Notes: generated by a model from the sequence alone, not told the origin. 64,000 nt of DNA from Mycobacterium sp. PO1 (GCF_017312405.1 NZ_BLTG01000013.1:17939-81938); one strand, 5' to 3'. Positions 35,851 to 45,530 are shown, counted from the first letter of the stretch. Translations and numbers: made by a program.

Positions 35851-36174
35851 GTGCGGGTGGAGCCCATCGAAATCAATGCCGGCGCCTGGTACCTGCGCGC
35901 ATTGCGTGCCGACGACCGCGTCGACGACCGCCCGGCCCTGGCCGACATGGGCCAGCACGACGCCGAGCACGTCGCCCGCCGCACGACACAGTGGGAGACG
36001 GACACGCTGTACTCCTGGGCGGTCTGCGAACCGACCACCGGCGAACTGCTCGCCGAGGTCACCCTCGATCCGGCCAGCGGCAACATCGGGCTGCAGGCGC
36101 GCCGCGGTCACGCGCAGGCCGCACAGACCGGGGCCGATGCGGTCCGCCGGTTCGCCGACGCCATGCTCGGCTGA
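35851..36174 (+). CDS. Small GNAT acetyltransferase-like protein
   Basis: A 107-residue protein: EINAGAWYLRALRADDRVDD, then WETDTLYSWAVCEPTTGELLAEVTLDPASGNIGLQ. This resembles the N-terminal strands of RimJ/RimL-type GNAT proteins with the catalytic-domain tail truncated. The acetyl-CoA pyrophosphate loop (Q/RxxGxG/A) is not seen, so it may not be an active acetyltransferase. GTG 35851 or 35857 are both possible; no clear Shine-Dalgarno. It is convergent with the secreted protein at 36290, with a large palindrome between. Confidence 0.55.
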   Translation: MRVEPIEINAGAWYLRALRADDRVDDRPALADMGQHDAEHVARRTTQWETDTLYSWAVCEPTTGELLAEVTLDPASGNIGLQARRGHAQAAQTGADAVRRFADAMLG

Positions 36175-36178
36175 CGCT

Positions 36179-36283
36179 GCGAATCCGGCGCGCGGAGGCA
36201 CCCGCACGCAGCCGTAGCGCGGTTACCCCTGCGAATCTGGCGCGCTAGGGCACCCTCACGGTGCCGTAGCGCGCCCGATTCGC
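36179..36283. terminator. Palindromic element between convergent genes, with partial tandem copy
   Basis: Arms 36231-36254 and 36260-36283 (24 bases, two mismatches, loop CTCAC) run from GCGAATC through GGCGCGCTA to the centre. A degenerate direct copy of the left part begins at 36179 (GCGAATCCGGCGCGC), 52 bp upstream. The position suggests a bidirectional terminator. Confidence 0.75.
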
Positions 36284-36289
36284 CGGGAT

Positions 36290-36532
36290 TCAGCGGCTCT
36301 GGTGCACCGTGGTGTCGGTGTGCGGCCCGGTCGCCTGCGAGGGCCAGTAGTAGTAGCCCCAGTGCGGGTACATCATCGTCTGATGGGCGTAGGTGTCCGG
36401 CGTGGCGACCATGCTGCCGTCGTCGTTGACGGTCATCGACGCGCTCGCCGTGCCGGCCAGGCCGAGCGCGGCACCGCCGATGATTCCGGCGGAGACGAGG
36501 GGCAGAGCGATCAGCTGGATGATGCGGTTCAT
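36290..36532 (-). CDS. Small secreted protein
   Basis: An 80-residue protein with a clear signal peptide (MNRIIQLIALPLVSAGIIGG, cleavage after TASA at about residue 31). The mature part is about 49 residues, rich in Tyr, His and Trp (MMYPHWGYYYWPSQATGPH), with no cysteine. AAGGAG lies six bases before ATG 36532. I do not recognise the family; the signal-peptide style is common in mycobacterial exported proteins. Confidence 0.7.
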   Translation of the reverse strand: MNRIIQLIALPLVSAGIIGGAALGLAGTASASMTVNDDGSMVATPDTYAHQTMMYPHWGYYYWPSQATGPHTDTTVHQSR

Positions 36533-36655
36533 GTCGATCTCCTTGTGGTGGTGGGTGTTTCGCTGAGACAACTCTCTCCCACCACGGCCGCCCCGTCTGT
36601 CGGCGGATCAGACGGCGCAGAGGATGAATCGGCGTTCCCCCGATCGGGGGAAGAC

Positions 36656-37171
36656 TCAGCTGACGTCGACGTCGCGACCAGTGGCGAGGTCGGCGCAGTC
36701 CACGAGCACGACGTCGTCGCGGGCCCGCAGGAACGGTCCTGCCCCCTGGTCCCCGTGCAGGTTGTCCAGCAGAGCGGGCCAGTACTCGCGGGCGAAAACC
36801 ACCGGATGGCCGGGCCGATCCCCGTAGACCGCGCGGGCCAGACCTGTCGATTGCGCCGCAGCCAGCACCCGGCGCACCACCGCCGCGCCGATGTCGGGCG
36901 TGTCCACCGTCGTCAGCACCGCATACCGCGCAGTCTCGGGAAGCGCGGCCAGGCCGGCGCGCACCGAGGCGCTCAGCCCGTCAGCCCAGTCACCAGCGAC
37001 GACGCCGCGAGCCGGCGGGGGAACGTCGACCACCGCGGCCCCCAGCACCACCACGACGTCCCCGCAGCCACCTTCATGTAACGCTGCGACGCCCGCACGC
37101 AGCCACGATCCTCCCCCGGCCAGCACCTTCGGCTTTCCGTAGCGGGTTCCAGCCCCCGCGGCCAGTAACAC
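36656..37171 (-). CDS. MobA-like nucleotidyltransferase
   Basis: A 171-residue NTP-transferase-fold protein. The N-terminal nucleotide loop LLAAGAGTRYGKPKVL, the metal aspartate in LTTVDTPDIG (about residue 90) and GHPVVFAREYW match MocA/MobA-type cytidylyl- or guanylyltransferases of molybdenum cofactor maturation. GTG 37171 is the only start in frame and gives a protein two or three residues shorter at the N-terminus than usual. No CoxL or XdhC-like gene is nearby, so the acceptor is unclear. Confidence 0.78.
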   Translation of the reverse strand: MLLAAGAGTRYGKPKVLAGGGSWLRAGVAALHEGGCGDVVVVLGAAVVDVPPPARGVVAGDWADGLSASVRAGLAALPETARYAVLTTVDTPDIGAAVVRRVLAAAQSTGLARAVYGDRPGHPVVFAREYWPALLDNLHGDQGAGPFLRARDDVVLVDCADLATGRDVDVS

Positions 37172-37452
37172 GCCTGCAGCCGAAAACTGTTGTTGCTCCG
37201 CCTTTTTCGTAGGGCACCTCCGCGCCGGTGACGACTGTGTGAATGCGACCCTGAACGTTTGTTAATAAGCTCTCACGATCATTGTCCAAGATCGACCAAA
37301 GGGCGTATCGTTCAAATCGAGGTTGATCAAGACAGCCTCCCAGCGTCATCGTCAACAGGGGCGAGAATCTGACCGCTCCTGTTACCGGCTTTTAGAAATA
37401 GGGCCCAAGCCTTGGCGTGAACACACAGAGAAAACGACTGATGGAGTTCACC

Positions 37453-37896
37453 ATGCCTCACGTGCCCACCCACGACACGAACACTGCACTTGCGGCCACT
37501 GACCTGCAGGTCAGCCACACCGCGCAGTTCCAGACCACCTGGCCGCAGGACGGCACAGCGGTCGTCGCCGCCTTCGGCGAACTCGACGCAGCCAACGGCG
37601 CGGAGTTCGTCGCCTACGCGATGGCCCAGGCCGAGCGCGCCCAGCACCTGGTCATCGACCTGACGGGCCTGACGTTCTTCGCCACCGCAGGCTTCACCGC
37701 ACTGCACACCCTCAACGTGCAGACCGTCGGGCAGGAAGTCCGCTGGGCGGTGGCGTCCGGGGGGTCGGTGCAGCGTGTGCTGCGCATCTGCGATCCGGAC
37801 GCGACATTGCCCGTCTTCGTCGACGTCGACGACGCACTGCACGCCGTCCACCAGGATCCGCCCCCGCTACTCCATCTGGTCACGGAGTCGCGCTAG
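37453..37896 (+). CDS. STAS-domain anti-sigma factor antagonist
   Basis: A 147-residue protein with a STAS domain at about residues 35-120 (VVAAFGELDAANGAEFV; HLVIDLTGLTFFATAGFTALHTL). At the phosphorylation site the usual D-S-S-G is replaced by A-T-A-G, so threonine may be used or control may be by other means. It lies tail-to-tail with sigF and overlaps it by 30 bp. The likely role is to bind RsbW and release SigF. ATG 37453 is preceded by GGAG at six bases; ATG 37441 and GTG 37417 are in-frame alternatives. The 281-bp upstream gap holds no other gene. Confidence 0.8.
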   Translation: MPHVPTHDTNTALAATDLQVSHTAQFQTTWPQDGTAVVAAFGELDAANGAEFVAYAMAQAERAQHLVIDLTGLTFFATAGFTALHTLNVQTVGQEVRWAVASGGSVQRVLRICDPDATLPVFVDVDDALHAVHQDPPPLLHLVTESR

Positions 37897-38655
37897 CGAC
37901 TTCGCGAGCAGGCGGGACACGTGCATCTGCGAGATGCCGACCCGCTCGGCGATCTGCGTCTGCGTCATCGACTCGAAGAACCGCAGTACCAGCACGGTGC
38001 GCTCACGCTCGGGCAAGCTCTCGAGCAGCGGCCGTAGCGCCTCGCGGTTCTCGATCTGATCCAGGCTGTTGTCGACGTCGCCGAGCGTGTCGGCGATCGC
38101 GGGAGCGTCCTCGTTTCCGCTGCCACCACTGTCGATCGACAGCGTGTTGTACGAGCTGCCCGCGACCAGGCCCTCGATGACCTCGTCACGATCCATCTCG
38201 AGCTCAGCTGCCAACTCCGACGCCGTCGGGGCGCGGCCCAGGCGCTGCGACAGGTCCGCGGTGGCCGAACCCAACCGCAGGTGAAGTTCCTTCAGGCGGC
38301 GCGGAACCTTCACCGACCAGCTGTTGTCCCGGAAGTGTCGGCGGACCTCGCCCATGATGGTGGGCACCGCGAACGACACGAAGTCCGAGCCGGCCGTCAC
38401 GTCGAAGCGGATGACCGCGTTGACCAGACCTACGCGCGCAACCTGAACAAGATCGTCGCGTGGTTCACCGCGGCCGTCGAACCGCCGGGCGATGTGATCG
38501 GCCAGAGGGAGGCACCGCTCGACGATGCGGTCACGCTGGCGCTGGAACTTTGCCGAGTCCGCATCGAGCTCAGCCAACTCGCGGAACATGTCGGCAACGT
38601 CGGCATATTCAGAGCTCGGCCGTGAGGACGAACCCCTGGACGACGACCGCGTCAC
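37867..38655 (-). CDS. sigF: Stress/stationary-phase sigma factor SigF
   Basis: A 262-residue SigB/SigF-type sigma factor nearly collinear with M. tuberculosis SigF from memory. Region 2: CLPLADHIARRFDGRGEPRDDLVQ and FVSFAVPTIMGEVRRHFRD. Region 3: VPRRLKELHLRLG. Region 4: LPERERTVLVLRFFESMTQ with helix-turn-helix IAERVGISQMHVSRLLAKSL. GTG 38655 overlaps the rsbW stop (GTGA), so synthesis is coupled to its anti-sigma factor. SigF directs GGTTT/GGGTA-type promoters for stress and envelope genes. Confidence 0.96.
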   Translation of the reverse strand: MTRSSSRGSSSRPSSEYADVADMFRELAELDADSAKFQRQRDRIVERCLPLADHIARRFDGRGEPRDDLVQVARVGLVNAVIRFDVTAGSDFVSFAVPTIMGEVRRHFRDNSWSVKVPRRLKELHLRLGSATADLSQRLGRAPTASELAAELEMDRDEVIEGLVAGSSYNTLSIDSGGSGNEDAPAIADTLGDVDNSLDQIENREALRPLLESLPERERTVLVLRFFESMTQTQIAERVGISQMHVSRLLAKSLARLRDQME

Positions 38656-39083
38656 TGCAAGGAACTCGCTCGTCGCGTCATCATCGAGATCCCGAACACC
38701 TGCCCGTCGGGCGACGATCCGTTGGTGAACGTGTTGACCTCGTCGGTCAACGACGTCAGCACATGCCAGCTGAAGCTGCCCGGCGCAAGGATGTCGGAGC
38801 TCTCACAGGTGGTCGAGGCGTGCACGCACAGCGCTTCGGGCTGCGGGTCGACGACGACCAACAGGGTCGAGTTGGGCACCGCAGACCGGACCAGCCGGGT
38901 ACACGCCTCGTCGACGGCCAGCCGCAGATCGGCCACCGCGTCGAAATCGAGGTCCTCGAACGTGCCGACCGCGGCGACGAGGGTGCGCAGGACGGCCAGA
39001 TTCTCCAGCGAAGCCGCCACTCGCAGCTCGACCGCTTGTGGACTGTGCGAGTGTCCGTTGCTGCGGCTCACTACATCAGCCAT
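38652..39083 (-). CDS. rsbW: Anti-sigma F factor (RsbW/UsfX)
   Basis: A 143-residue GHKL-fold anti-sigma factor matching UsfX: ASLENLAVLRTLVAAVGTFED, the N-box-like LDFDAVADLRLAVDEACTRL, and the tail SSDILAPGSFSWHVLTSLTDEV. It binds SigF and is countered by STAS antagonists such as the one at 37453. ATG 39083 has GGGAGG upstream. A GGGTAG hexamer lies upstream on the minus strand, as expected for SigF autoregulation, but I could not find a well-spaced -35. Confidence 0.93.
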   Translation of the reverse strand: MADVVSRSNGHSHSPQAVELRVAASLENLAVLRTLVAAVGTFEDLDFDAVADLRLAVDEACTRLVRSAVPNSTLLVVVDPQPEALCVHASTTCESSDILAPGSFSWHVLTSLTDEVNTFTNGSSPDGQVFGISMMTRRASSLQ

Positions 39084-39167
39084 CTGACCTCCCGGAAACT
39101 TGCCAGCGAGACTACCCCAGGCCGAACCCTTCCCGGTCATGGGCACTCCTGCGCGTGGCTGATGGAC

Positions 39168-39193
39168 GTTACGGTCCCCGTAGGCTGGGGTAA
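39168..39193 (+). promoter_or_regulatory. Candidate SigF-type promoter
   Basis: GTTAC, 15 bases, GGGTAA, close to the mycobacterial SigF pattern GTTT-N15-17-GGGTA. It lies ten bases before the 48-residue membrane protein start, next to the sigF operon. One -35 mismatch makes it tentative. Confidence 0.4.
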
Positions 39194-39202
39194 CCCCATG
39201 TC

Positions 39203-39349
39203 ATGGACGCAAAACGCACGGAAGAGCCCGGCTCCAGGCGGTTGCGACGCGTTCTGGTAGTAGCCGGATCGACGCTGGCGGCCCTGATCTTGGTGGCGGT
39301 GGCGGTTTACGCCGTGGCGTTCTTGATGCTGGCACCGATGATGCAGTGA
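39203..39349 (+). CDS. 48-residue single-pass membrane protein
   Basis: ATG 39203 to TGA 39349. A basic N-terminus (DAKRTEEPGSRRLRR) is followed by one hydrophobic helix (VLVVAGSTLAALILVAVAVY) and a short tail ending LMLAPMMQ, so an N-in membrane peptide is likely. No Shine-Dalgarno is evident, consistent with a very short leader. It is divergent from rsbW and preceded by a possible SigF promoter, which suggests a small stress protein. The family is unknown to me. Confidence 0.6.
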   Translation: MDAKRTEEPGSRRLRRVLVVAGSTLAALILVAVAVYAVAFLMLAPMMQ

Positions 39350-39574
39350 CGGCGCTCTGTGAATGCTGGACATGGTGACAGATCAGTACCCCCTGCTCCT
39401 CAGAAGCCAAACACCCGTCAACGGCGTGTTTTACCGCCGTGATGGCGTTGTCACGGAATGGTTTTCACTGCGATCCAGATCACTCGTTTGGGCGCGTGGG
39501 GCACCGGGAAGACTCGGACTGAGCTCAAGAAGCGGGCCAAGAACGACCTGTCCACACAACAGCGGAGGGTGAAC

Positions 39575-39817
39575 ATGGCTGACGACAAGAACAACAGCGG
39601 TCCCGAAGAGGGCATCAAGGGCGTCGTCGAAGACGTCAAGGGCAAGGCCAAGGAAGCGGTCGGTACCGTCACCGGTCGCAACGACATGGTCGACGAGGGC
39701 AAGGCCCAGCAGGACAAGGCCGACGCTCAGCGTGACGCCGCCAAGAAGGAAGCAGAGGCCGAAGCGGCCCGCTCCGGCGCCGACGCCGCTGAGAAGCGTC
39801 AAGAGTCCAACCAGTAA
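39575..39817 (+). CDS. CsbD-like stress protein
   Basis: An 80-residue, highly charged protein with the CsbD core EEGIKGVVEDVKGKAKEAVG (about residues 10-30) and an alanine/lysine/glutamate-rich helical tail. CsbD proteins are abundant general-stress proteins of unknown function, often under SigB/SigF-type control. GGAGGG precedes ATG 39575. No clean SigF promoter was found directly upstream. A strong hairpin follows the gene. Confidence 0.85.
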   Translation: MADDKNNSGPEEGIKGVVEDVKGKAKEAVGTVTGRNDMVDEGKAQQDKADAQRDAAKKEAEAEAARSGADAAEKRQESNQ

Positions 39818-39833
39818 GAGCTTCGCATCGAGG

Positions 39834-39856
39834 GGCCCGGCCGATCGGCCGGGTCC
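39834..39856 (+). terminator. Hairpin terminator after csbD-like gene
   Basis: Perfect palindrome CCCGGCCGATCGGCCGGG at 39836-39853 with GG/CC extension, 17 bp after the stop, followed by TCCTTCG. It has no long U-tract. Confidence 0.75.
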
Positions 39857-39886
39857 TTCGCTGTGTGTGTGGCCGGCGCCGAGCGA

Positions 39887-39940
39887 GGCTGGGTTGACGT
39901 GCGGGGCTGGGTTCGCGTGCGGGGCAGCGTTGCCTGCGCC
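39887..39940. repeat. Three degenerate 18-bp tandem repeats
   Basis: GGCTGGGTTGACGTGCGG, a copy with two changes, and a more diverged third copy fill the gap between the csbD terminator and the DUF559-like gene. Non-coding. Confidence 0.6.
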
Positions 39941-39993
39941 GCCGAACGCCGCCGAGCATTGAAATTGCCGTCAAGGCTGTGGATCGCGCCTAC

Positions 39994-40854
39994 TTACGAC
40001 CGCCTGAGCAATCTCGGTGTGTATCCGCGCCGCTGAAAAGCTTGCCGCACGCGGAACTTGATGAACTCGGCGCTGTGCTCGTTCACGACCCGGATGTCAT
40101 GCCATCCCTGCTGCTCGACGAACTCGGCTCGCCCGATGTCATAGACGTACGTCGGGCGATCGTCACTGTGATGGCTGCCTTCGTAGTCCAGGCCGATCAT
40201 CGGTTCGTCGTAGCCCATGTCCAGGTAGGCCACGGTCGACCCGTCGGTCACTTTGATCTGGGTCCGCACAGGGTCGAGCCATTCGTCGACCAGGATCAGT
40301 CGCAGTCGCGTCTCCCTGGGCGATTGCGCACCGGCGTCCATCAGGCCCAGTGCAGTGGCGGCCCTGCGGGTACCCCGCGCCCCGGGGTATCGCTGCACCA
40401 GAGCCAGCACGTCGACGGCCTTCACACCCGTCGCTTGCGCGAGCGCATCGAGATCGGCCACGGCCTCGTTGCGTGGCCGATGCCGAGCGAGATCGAACGC
40501 GGTTCGCTGCACGGTGGTCACCAGCAGGCAACCGACCTGTGTGACCTCGTCACCGTCGAGCCTCTCGTTGCGAACGATGATGCCGGGCGGAGGTCGTCCG
40601 CACCGATAGATCATCTCGATAGGGGTCTGTCGGTCGACCCAACGGGCTCCATGCAGGGCGGCTGCCGCGCGTCCCGCGATCACTCCGTTGCGGCCCGACC
40701 ACAGCCACGCTCCGAGGGTGCGGTCGCGCAGGGACGGACTGATTGCGGCCGGGACATAGACGCCGGGGAACAACCGGCGATAGTTCCAGCGCAACGCCGC
40801 ACGGGTGAGCCCGCCGCCGGCCAACGCCTCACTGCCGATGAACACCCTTCGCAT
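39994..40854 (-). CDS. DUF559/AbiEi-like protein, intact paralogue
   Basis: A 286-residue protein. The N-terminal half (LTRAALRWNYRRLFPGVYVP; GVIAGRAAAALHG) resembles the winged-helix antitoxin domain of AbiEi-like proteins. The C-terminal part (YLDMGYDEPMIGLDYEGSHHSDDRPTY, split here as DMGYD and LDYEGSHH) followed by YDIGRAEFVEQQGW resembles the DUF559/Vsr nuclease fold with acidic and histidine residues kept. Start at ATG 40854. The frameshifted gene at 5450 is its paralogue. Such proteins are numerous in mycobacterial genomes and have no proven function; no AbiEii toxin gene is adjacent. Confidence 0.7.
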   Translation of the reverse strand: MRRVFIGSEALAGGGLTRAALRWNYRRLFPGVYVPAAISPSLRDRTLGAWLWSGRNGVIAGRAAAALHGARWVDRQTPIEMIYRCGRPPPGIIVRNERLDGDEVTQVGCLLVTTVQRTAFDLARHRPRNEAVADLDALAQATGVKAVDVLALVQRYPGARGTRRAATALGLMDAGAQSPRETRLRLILVDEWLDPVRTQIKVTDGSTVAYLDMGYDEPMIGLDYEGSHHSDDRPTYVYDIGRAEFVEQQGWHDIRVVNEHSAEFIKFRVRQAFQRRGYTPRLLRRS

Positions 40855-40944
40855 GAGGCGATGCTCATTGGCAGCCCCGACACAGTGGCGCGTCTAACGC
40901 CCACATTGCGGCCAGGGCTGTGGACAACCGAAGAACGCAACCCT

Positions 40945-41083
40945 CAGCGCAATGTCGCGAACAAGGTGCGGCGGGTGCCCGCTTCAGCGTGCCGCGCCGA
41001 ACAAGCTGCTGCGGGTGCCCGCGTCAGCGCAATGTCGCGAACAAGGTGCGGCGGGTGCCCGCTTCAGCGTGCCGCGCCGAACA
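40945..41083 (-). repeat. 40/80-bp tandem repeats at the 3' end of a membrane-protein gene
   Basis: Plus-strand 40-bp units at 40945, 40985, 41025 and a partial one at 41065, all beginning CAGCG and carrying GAACAA and GGGTGCCCGC. Units 1 and 3 are identical over at least 39 bases, giving an 80-bp period. The stop and last codons of the gene at 41064-41414 lie in unit 4; unit 2 is a non-coding copy of that end. Confidence 0.9.
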
Positions 41084-41414
41084 GCCCGAGGACCGCCAGC
41101 GCCAGCAGCAACCAGGCCGCACCCAGCCACGCCCACCAGGCGAACTCCTCTCGCCGCACCCGCATCAGCCGCGCCAACGAGAACACTCCGCCCGCGGCGA
41201 GGATGACCGGCGCCCCGAGCGTGAGCGCCGTGCGCTGCGGCACGCCGCAGGCCAGCGGGTCCGCGACCGCTCCGGTGCACGTCCCGAGCCACAACCCGGC
41301 CAGGACGAAAAACACCAGCCCCGCAGCGGCGAAGCCCAGGCCCGTCCGCAAAGCATCCCGGACCCCGGTGTCGCCGTCGATGCTGCGATGCCCATGCTGG
41401 GACAGGTCGGTCAT
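41064..41414 (-). CDS. Small membrane protein (Rv3289c-like position)
   Basis: A 116-residue protein with three hydrophobic helices: AAAGLVFFVLAGLWLG, LTLGAPVILAAGGVF and WWAWLGAAWLLLALAVLGL. The soluble N-terminus (MTDLSQHGHRSIDGDTG) is hydrophilic. It occupies the place of Rv3289c, next to lat, in M. tuberculosis (from memory). Function is unknown. ATG 41414 is the best start; an in-frame start at 41465 lacks coding character. Its 3' end is tandemly repeated downstream. Confidence 0.7.
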   Translation of the reverse strand: MTDLSQHGHRSIDGDTGVRDALRTGLGFAAAGLVFFVLAGLWLGTCTGAVADPLACGVPQRTALTLGAPVILAAGGVFSLARLMRVRREEFAWWAWLGAAWLLLALAVLGLFGAAR

Positions 41415-42042
41415 GGCCTGGCTCTTTCGTGTCGTACAACTGTGGAACCAGAAGTTCCCGGACACCCCGCCCGGTAAACCGGGTCTGTCGGGGTCGCGGC
41501 CTACGATGCGCGCGTGACGAGGCTGCGGTGGACGGTGCTGCTGGCGCTCGGCGTGGCCGCCGCCGTCACCGCCTACCTGGCCGGCGCGTCACCGCTGTGG
41601 AGCGTGGCCGCCGGGCTGCTCGCGATGGCCGCGCCCAGCTTTCTCATCGCCACCGTGGTGGGTGCCGCCACCCCCGGTCACCGGGAGCGCGATCGCGCCG
41701 ATGCCATGTCCGGCACCGAGTTCGAGGATTACGTCGCGCACATCGCGCGCTCGGCCGGGGTGCCGGTGATCATGACGTCGATCAGCGGGGACTGGGGTGT
41801 CGACCTGATCGTCGGGCATCGCCCCAATCGGCTTGCCGTGCAGTGCAAACGGTACTCACGCCCGGTCGGCGCCAGCGCCGTGCAGGAGGTCGTCGCCGGT
41901 GCCGCGATGCAGGACTGCACCCGCACTATGGTCGTCACCAACCACGAATTCACCCCGGCGGCACGCAAACTGGCCGAACGTCACGGCTGCGAGCTCGTCA
42001 GTGGCGCGGAGCTGGCGGCGCTGCGGACGACGATCCGCCGGC

Positions 42043-43386
<1,344 letters not shown>

Positions 43387-43435
43387 TCCGCCATGATACC
43401 GCTTATATTCCTGCCATATCGCTTCAAGACCGCAA

Positions 43436-43894
43436 CTAATCCGGGACGTATCGCCTTTCACTGTAAAACTTCTGTAGGATGATCGTGCTGCGCGTCTTCA
43501 CGTCGGCGGCGGTACGGATGCGCTGCAGCAGCGCCTCCAACGCGCGCGCCGAAGCGACGTGCACCAGCAGCACATAGTTGTCCTCGCCGGCCACCGAGTA
43601 GCACGCCTCGATTTCAGGGATGTGTTCCAGTCGGGCGGGGGCATCATCGGGTTGAGAGGGATCGAGAGGGGTGATCGCGACGAACGCCGACAGCATGGCG
43701 CCCACCGCCTCGGGGTTGATGCGCGCGGTGTATCCGGCCACCACCCCACGCGATTCCAGCCGTCGCACCCGCGCCTGCACCGCCGAGACCGACAACCCCG
43801 CCGTGGCCGCCAGATGCGCCAACGTCGCGCGACCATCGGCCACCAACTCCCGGACCAGCGTGCGGTCGATCTCGTCGAGTTCGCCGTCGCTCAT
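43436..43894 (-). CDS. lrpA: Lrp/AsnC-family regulator LrpA
   Basis: A 152-residue feast/famine regulator. Helix-turn-helix at about residues 8-50 (IDRTLVRELVADGRATLAHL; SVSAVQARVRRLESRGVV), then the RAM ligand domain (LSAFVAITPLDPSQ; YSVAGEDNYVLLVHV). It nearly matches M. tuberculosis LrpA, which responds to amino acids and controls lat under starvation. It sits 49 bp upstream of lat and is divergent from pcd with 75 bp between, an ideal position to control both. Start ATG 43894 from the homologue. Confidence 0.92.
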   Translation of the reverse strand: MSDGELDEIDRTLVRELVADGRATLAHLAATAGLSVSAVQARVRRLESRGVVAGYTARINPEAVGAMLSAFVAITPLDPSQPDDAPARLEHIPEIEACYSVAGEDNYVLLVHVASARALEALLQRIRTAADVKTRSTIILQKFYSERRYVPD

Positions 43895-43969
43895 GGCCGC
43901 ACTGTATCCGAGCGCCACACGGACCCGCGCCGACAAGCACCATCACACCGAACAGAAAGCCAGCCACCC

Positions 43970-45514
43970 ATGAGCACCGCCGTGTCCACCGCCCTGCCCA
44001 CCGCCGACGACCTGCGCTCACGCGTCCGCGACGCCCTGGCTTCCGTCGGCGCGACGGTCGAACTCGGCAGCCCCAACGATGGCGGCCTGCCCGCGAGCAC
44101 CGCGATCACCGGAGACGTGCTGTTCACCGTGCCCGAATCGACGCCCGCCGACGCTGACACGGCGATCGGCCAAGCAGCGGAAGCGTTTTCGGCGTGGCGG
44201 GTGACCCCGGCGCCGGTGCGCGGAGCGCTGGTGGCCCGGCTCGGGGCGCTGCTCGTGGAACACAAGGCCGCGCTGGCGGCCCTGGTCACCATCGAAGCCG
44301 GCAAGATCACCTCCGAAGCCGCCGGCGAGGTCCAGGAGATGATCGACATCTGCGAATTCGCCGTCGGCCTGTCGCGCCAGCTGTACGGAAAGACGATCGC
44401 CTCCGAGCGACCCGGGCACCGGCTGATGGAAACCTGGCATCCGCTCGGCGTCGTCGGCGTCATCACCGCCTTCAACTTTCCGGTGGCGGTGTGGGCATGG
44501 AACACCGCCGTGGCGCTGGTGTGCGGGGACACCGTGGTGTGGAAGCCTTCTGAGCTCACTCCGCTGACCGCGCTGGCCTGTCAGGCGCTGCTCGAGCAGG
44601 CTTGCGCCGACGTCGGCGCACCCGCCGGCGTGAGCCGGTTGATCCTGGGCGGTCGCGAGGTCGGCGAGCGCCTGATCGACGACCCCCGGGTCGCGCTGGT
44701 GAGCGCGACCGGATCGGTACGTATGGGTAAGCAGGTCGGCCCCCGGGTCGCCGAACGCTTCGGCAAGGTCCTGCTCGAACTGGGCGGCAACAACGCCGCG
44801 ATCGTGACCCCGGCCGCCGATCTGGACCTCGCCGTGCGCGGCATCGTGTTCTCCGCCGCCGGAACCGCGGGACAGCGATGCACGACGCTGCGCCGACTGA
44901 TCGTGCACTCGTCGGTTGCCGATGACCTGGTGTCGAGGATCGTGGCGGCGTACCGGCAGCTGCCGGTGGGTGATCCGTTCGCCTCGGACACCCTGGTGGG
45001 GCCGCTGATCCACGAGACCGCCTACCGCGACATGGTGGGCGCGCTGCAGCAGGCACGTGACGAAGGCGGCGAGGTGACCGGCGGGGAGCGTGTCGACACC
45101 GGCGCCTCCGAGGCCTTCTATGTCGAACCCGCCGTGGTGCGGATGCCCGAACAGACCGCCATCGTGCACACCGAGACGTTCGCGCCGATCCTCTACGTGC
45201 TGACCTATGACACGCTCGACGAGGCGATCGCGCTGAACAACGCGGTGCCGCAGGGGTTGTCGTCGTCGATCTTCACCACCGATGTGCGCGAGGCGGAGCG
45301 GTTCCTGGCTGCCGACGGTTCGGACTGCGGCATCGCCAACGTGAACATCGGCACGTCAGGCGCGGAGATCGGCGGAGCTTTCGGCGGCGAGAAGCAGACC
45401 GGCGGCGGTCGCGAATCCGGATCGGATGCGTGGAAGGCCTACATGCGACGCGCGACGAACACGGTCAACTACTCTTCGGAGCTGCCGCTGGCCCAGGGTG
45501 TGCATTTCGGCTGA
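43970..45514 (+). CDS. pcd: L-piperidine-6-carboxylate dehydrogenase
   Basis: A 514-residue ALDH7-type dehydrogenase. FNFPVAVWAWNTAVALVCG, Rossmann motif SATGSVRMGKQVG, catalytic glutamate in LLELGGNNAAIV and nucleophile in AGTAGQRCTTLRRL (about residue 304). The C-terminal GAFGGEKQTGGGRESGSDAW is the ALDH7 signature. It completes lysine to 2-aminoadipate conversion begun by Lat. The start follows a weak ribosome site. It is divergent from lrpA; a palindrome-like element follows the stop at 45531. Confidence 0.93.
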   Translation: MSTAVSTALPTADDLRSRVRDALASVGATVELGSPNDGGLPASTAITGDVLFTVPESTPADADTAIGQAAEAFSAWRVTPAPVRGALVARLGALLVEHKAALAALVTIEAGKITSEAAGEVQEMIDICEFAVGLSRQLYGKTIASERPGHRLMETWHPLGVVGVITAFNFPVAVWAWNTAVALVCGDTVVWKPSELTPLTALACQALLEQACADVGAPAGVSRLILGGREVGERLIDDPRVALVSATGSVRMGKQVGPRVAERFGKVLLELGGNNAAIVTPAADLDLAVRGIVFSAAGTAGQRCTTLRRLIVHSSVADDLVSRIVAAYRQLPVGDPFASDTLVGPLIHETAYRDMVGALQQARDEGGEVTGGERVDTGASEAFYVEPAVVRMPEQTAIVHTETFAPILYVLTYDTLDEAIALNNAVPQGLSSSIFTTDVREAERFLAADGSDCGIANVNIGTSGAEIGGAFGGEKQTGGGRESGSDAWKAYMRRATNTVNYSSELPLAQGVHFG

Positions 45515-45530
45515 CCGGCACTCCCTGCCC

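Noticed and set aside
39350..39574. SigF promoter directly upstream of the csbD-like gene
   Set aside because: GTTT-like strings occur but none is followed by GGGTA at 15-17 bases.
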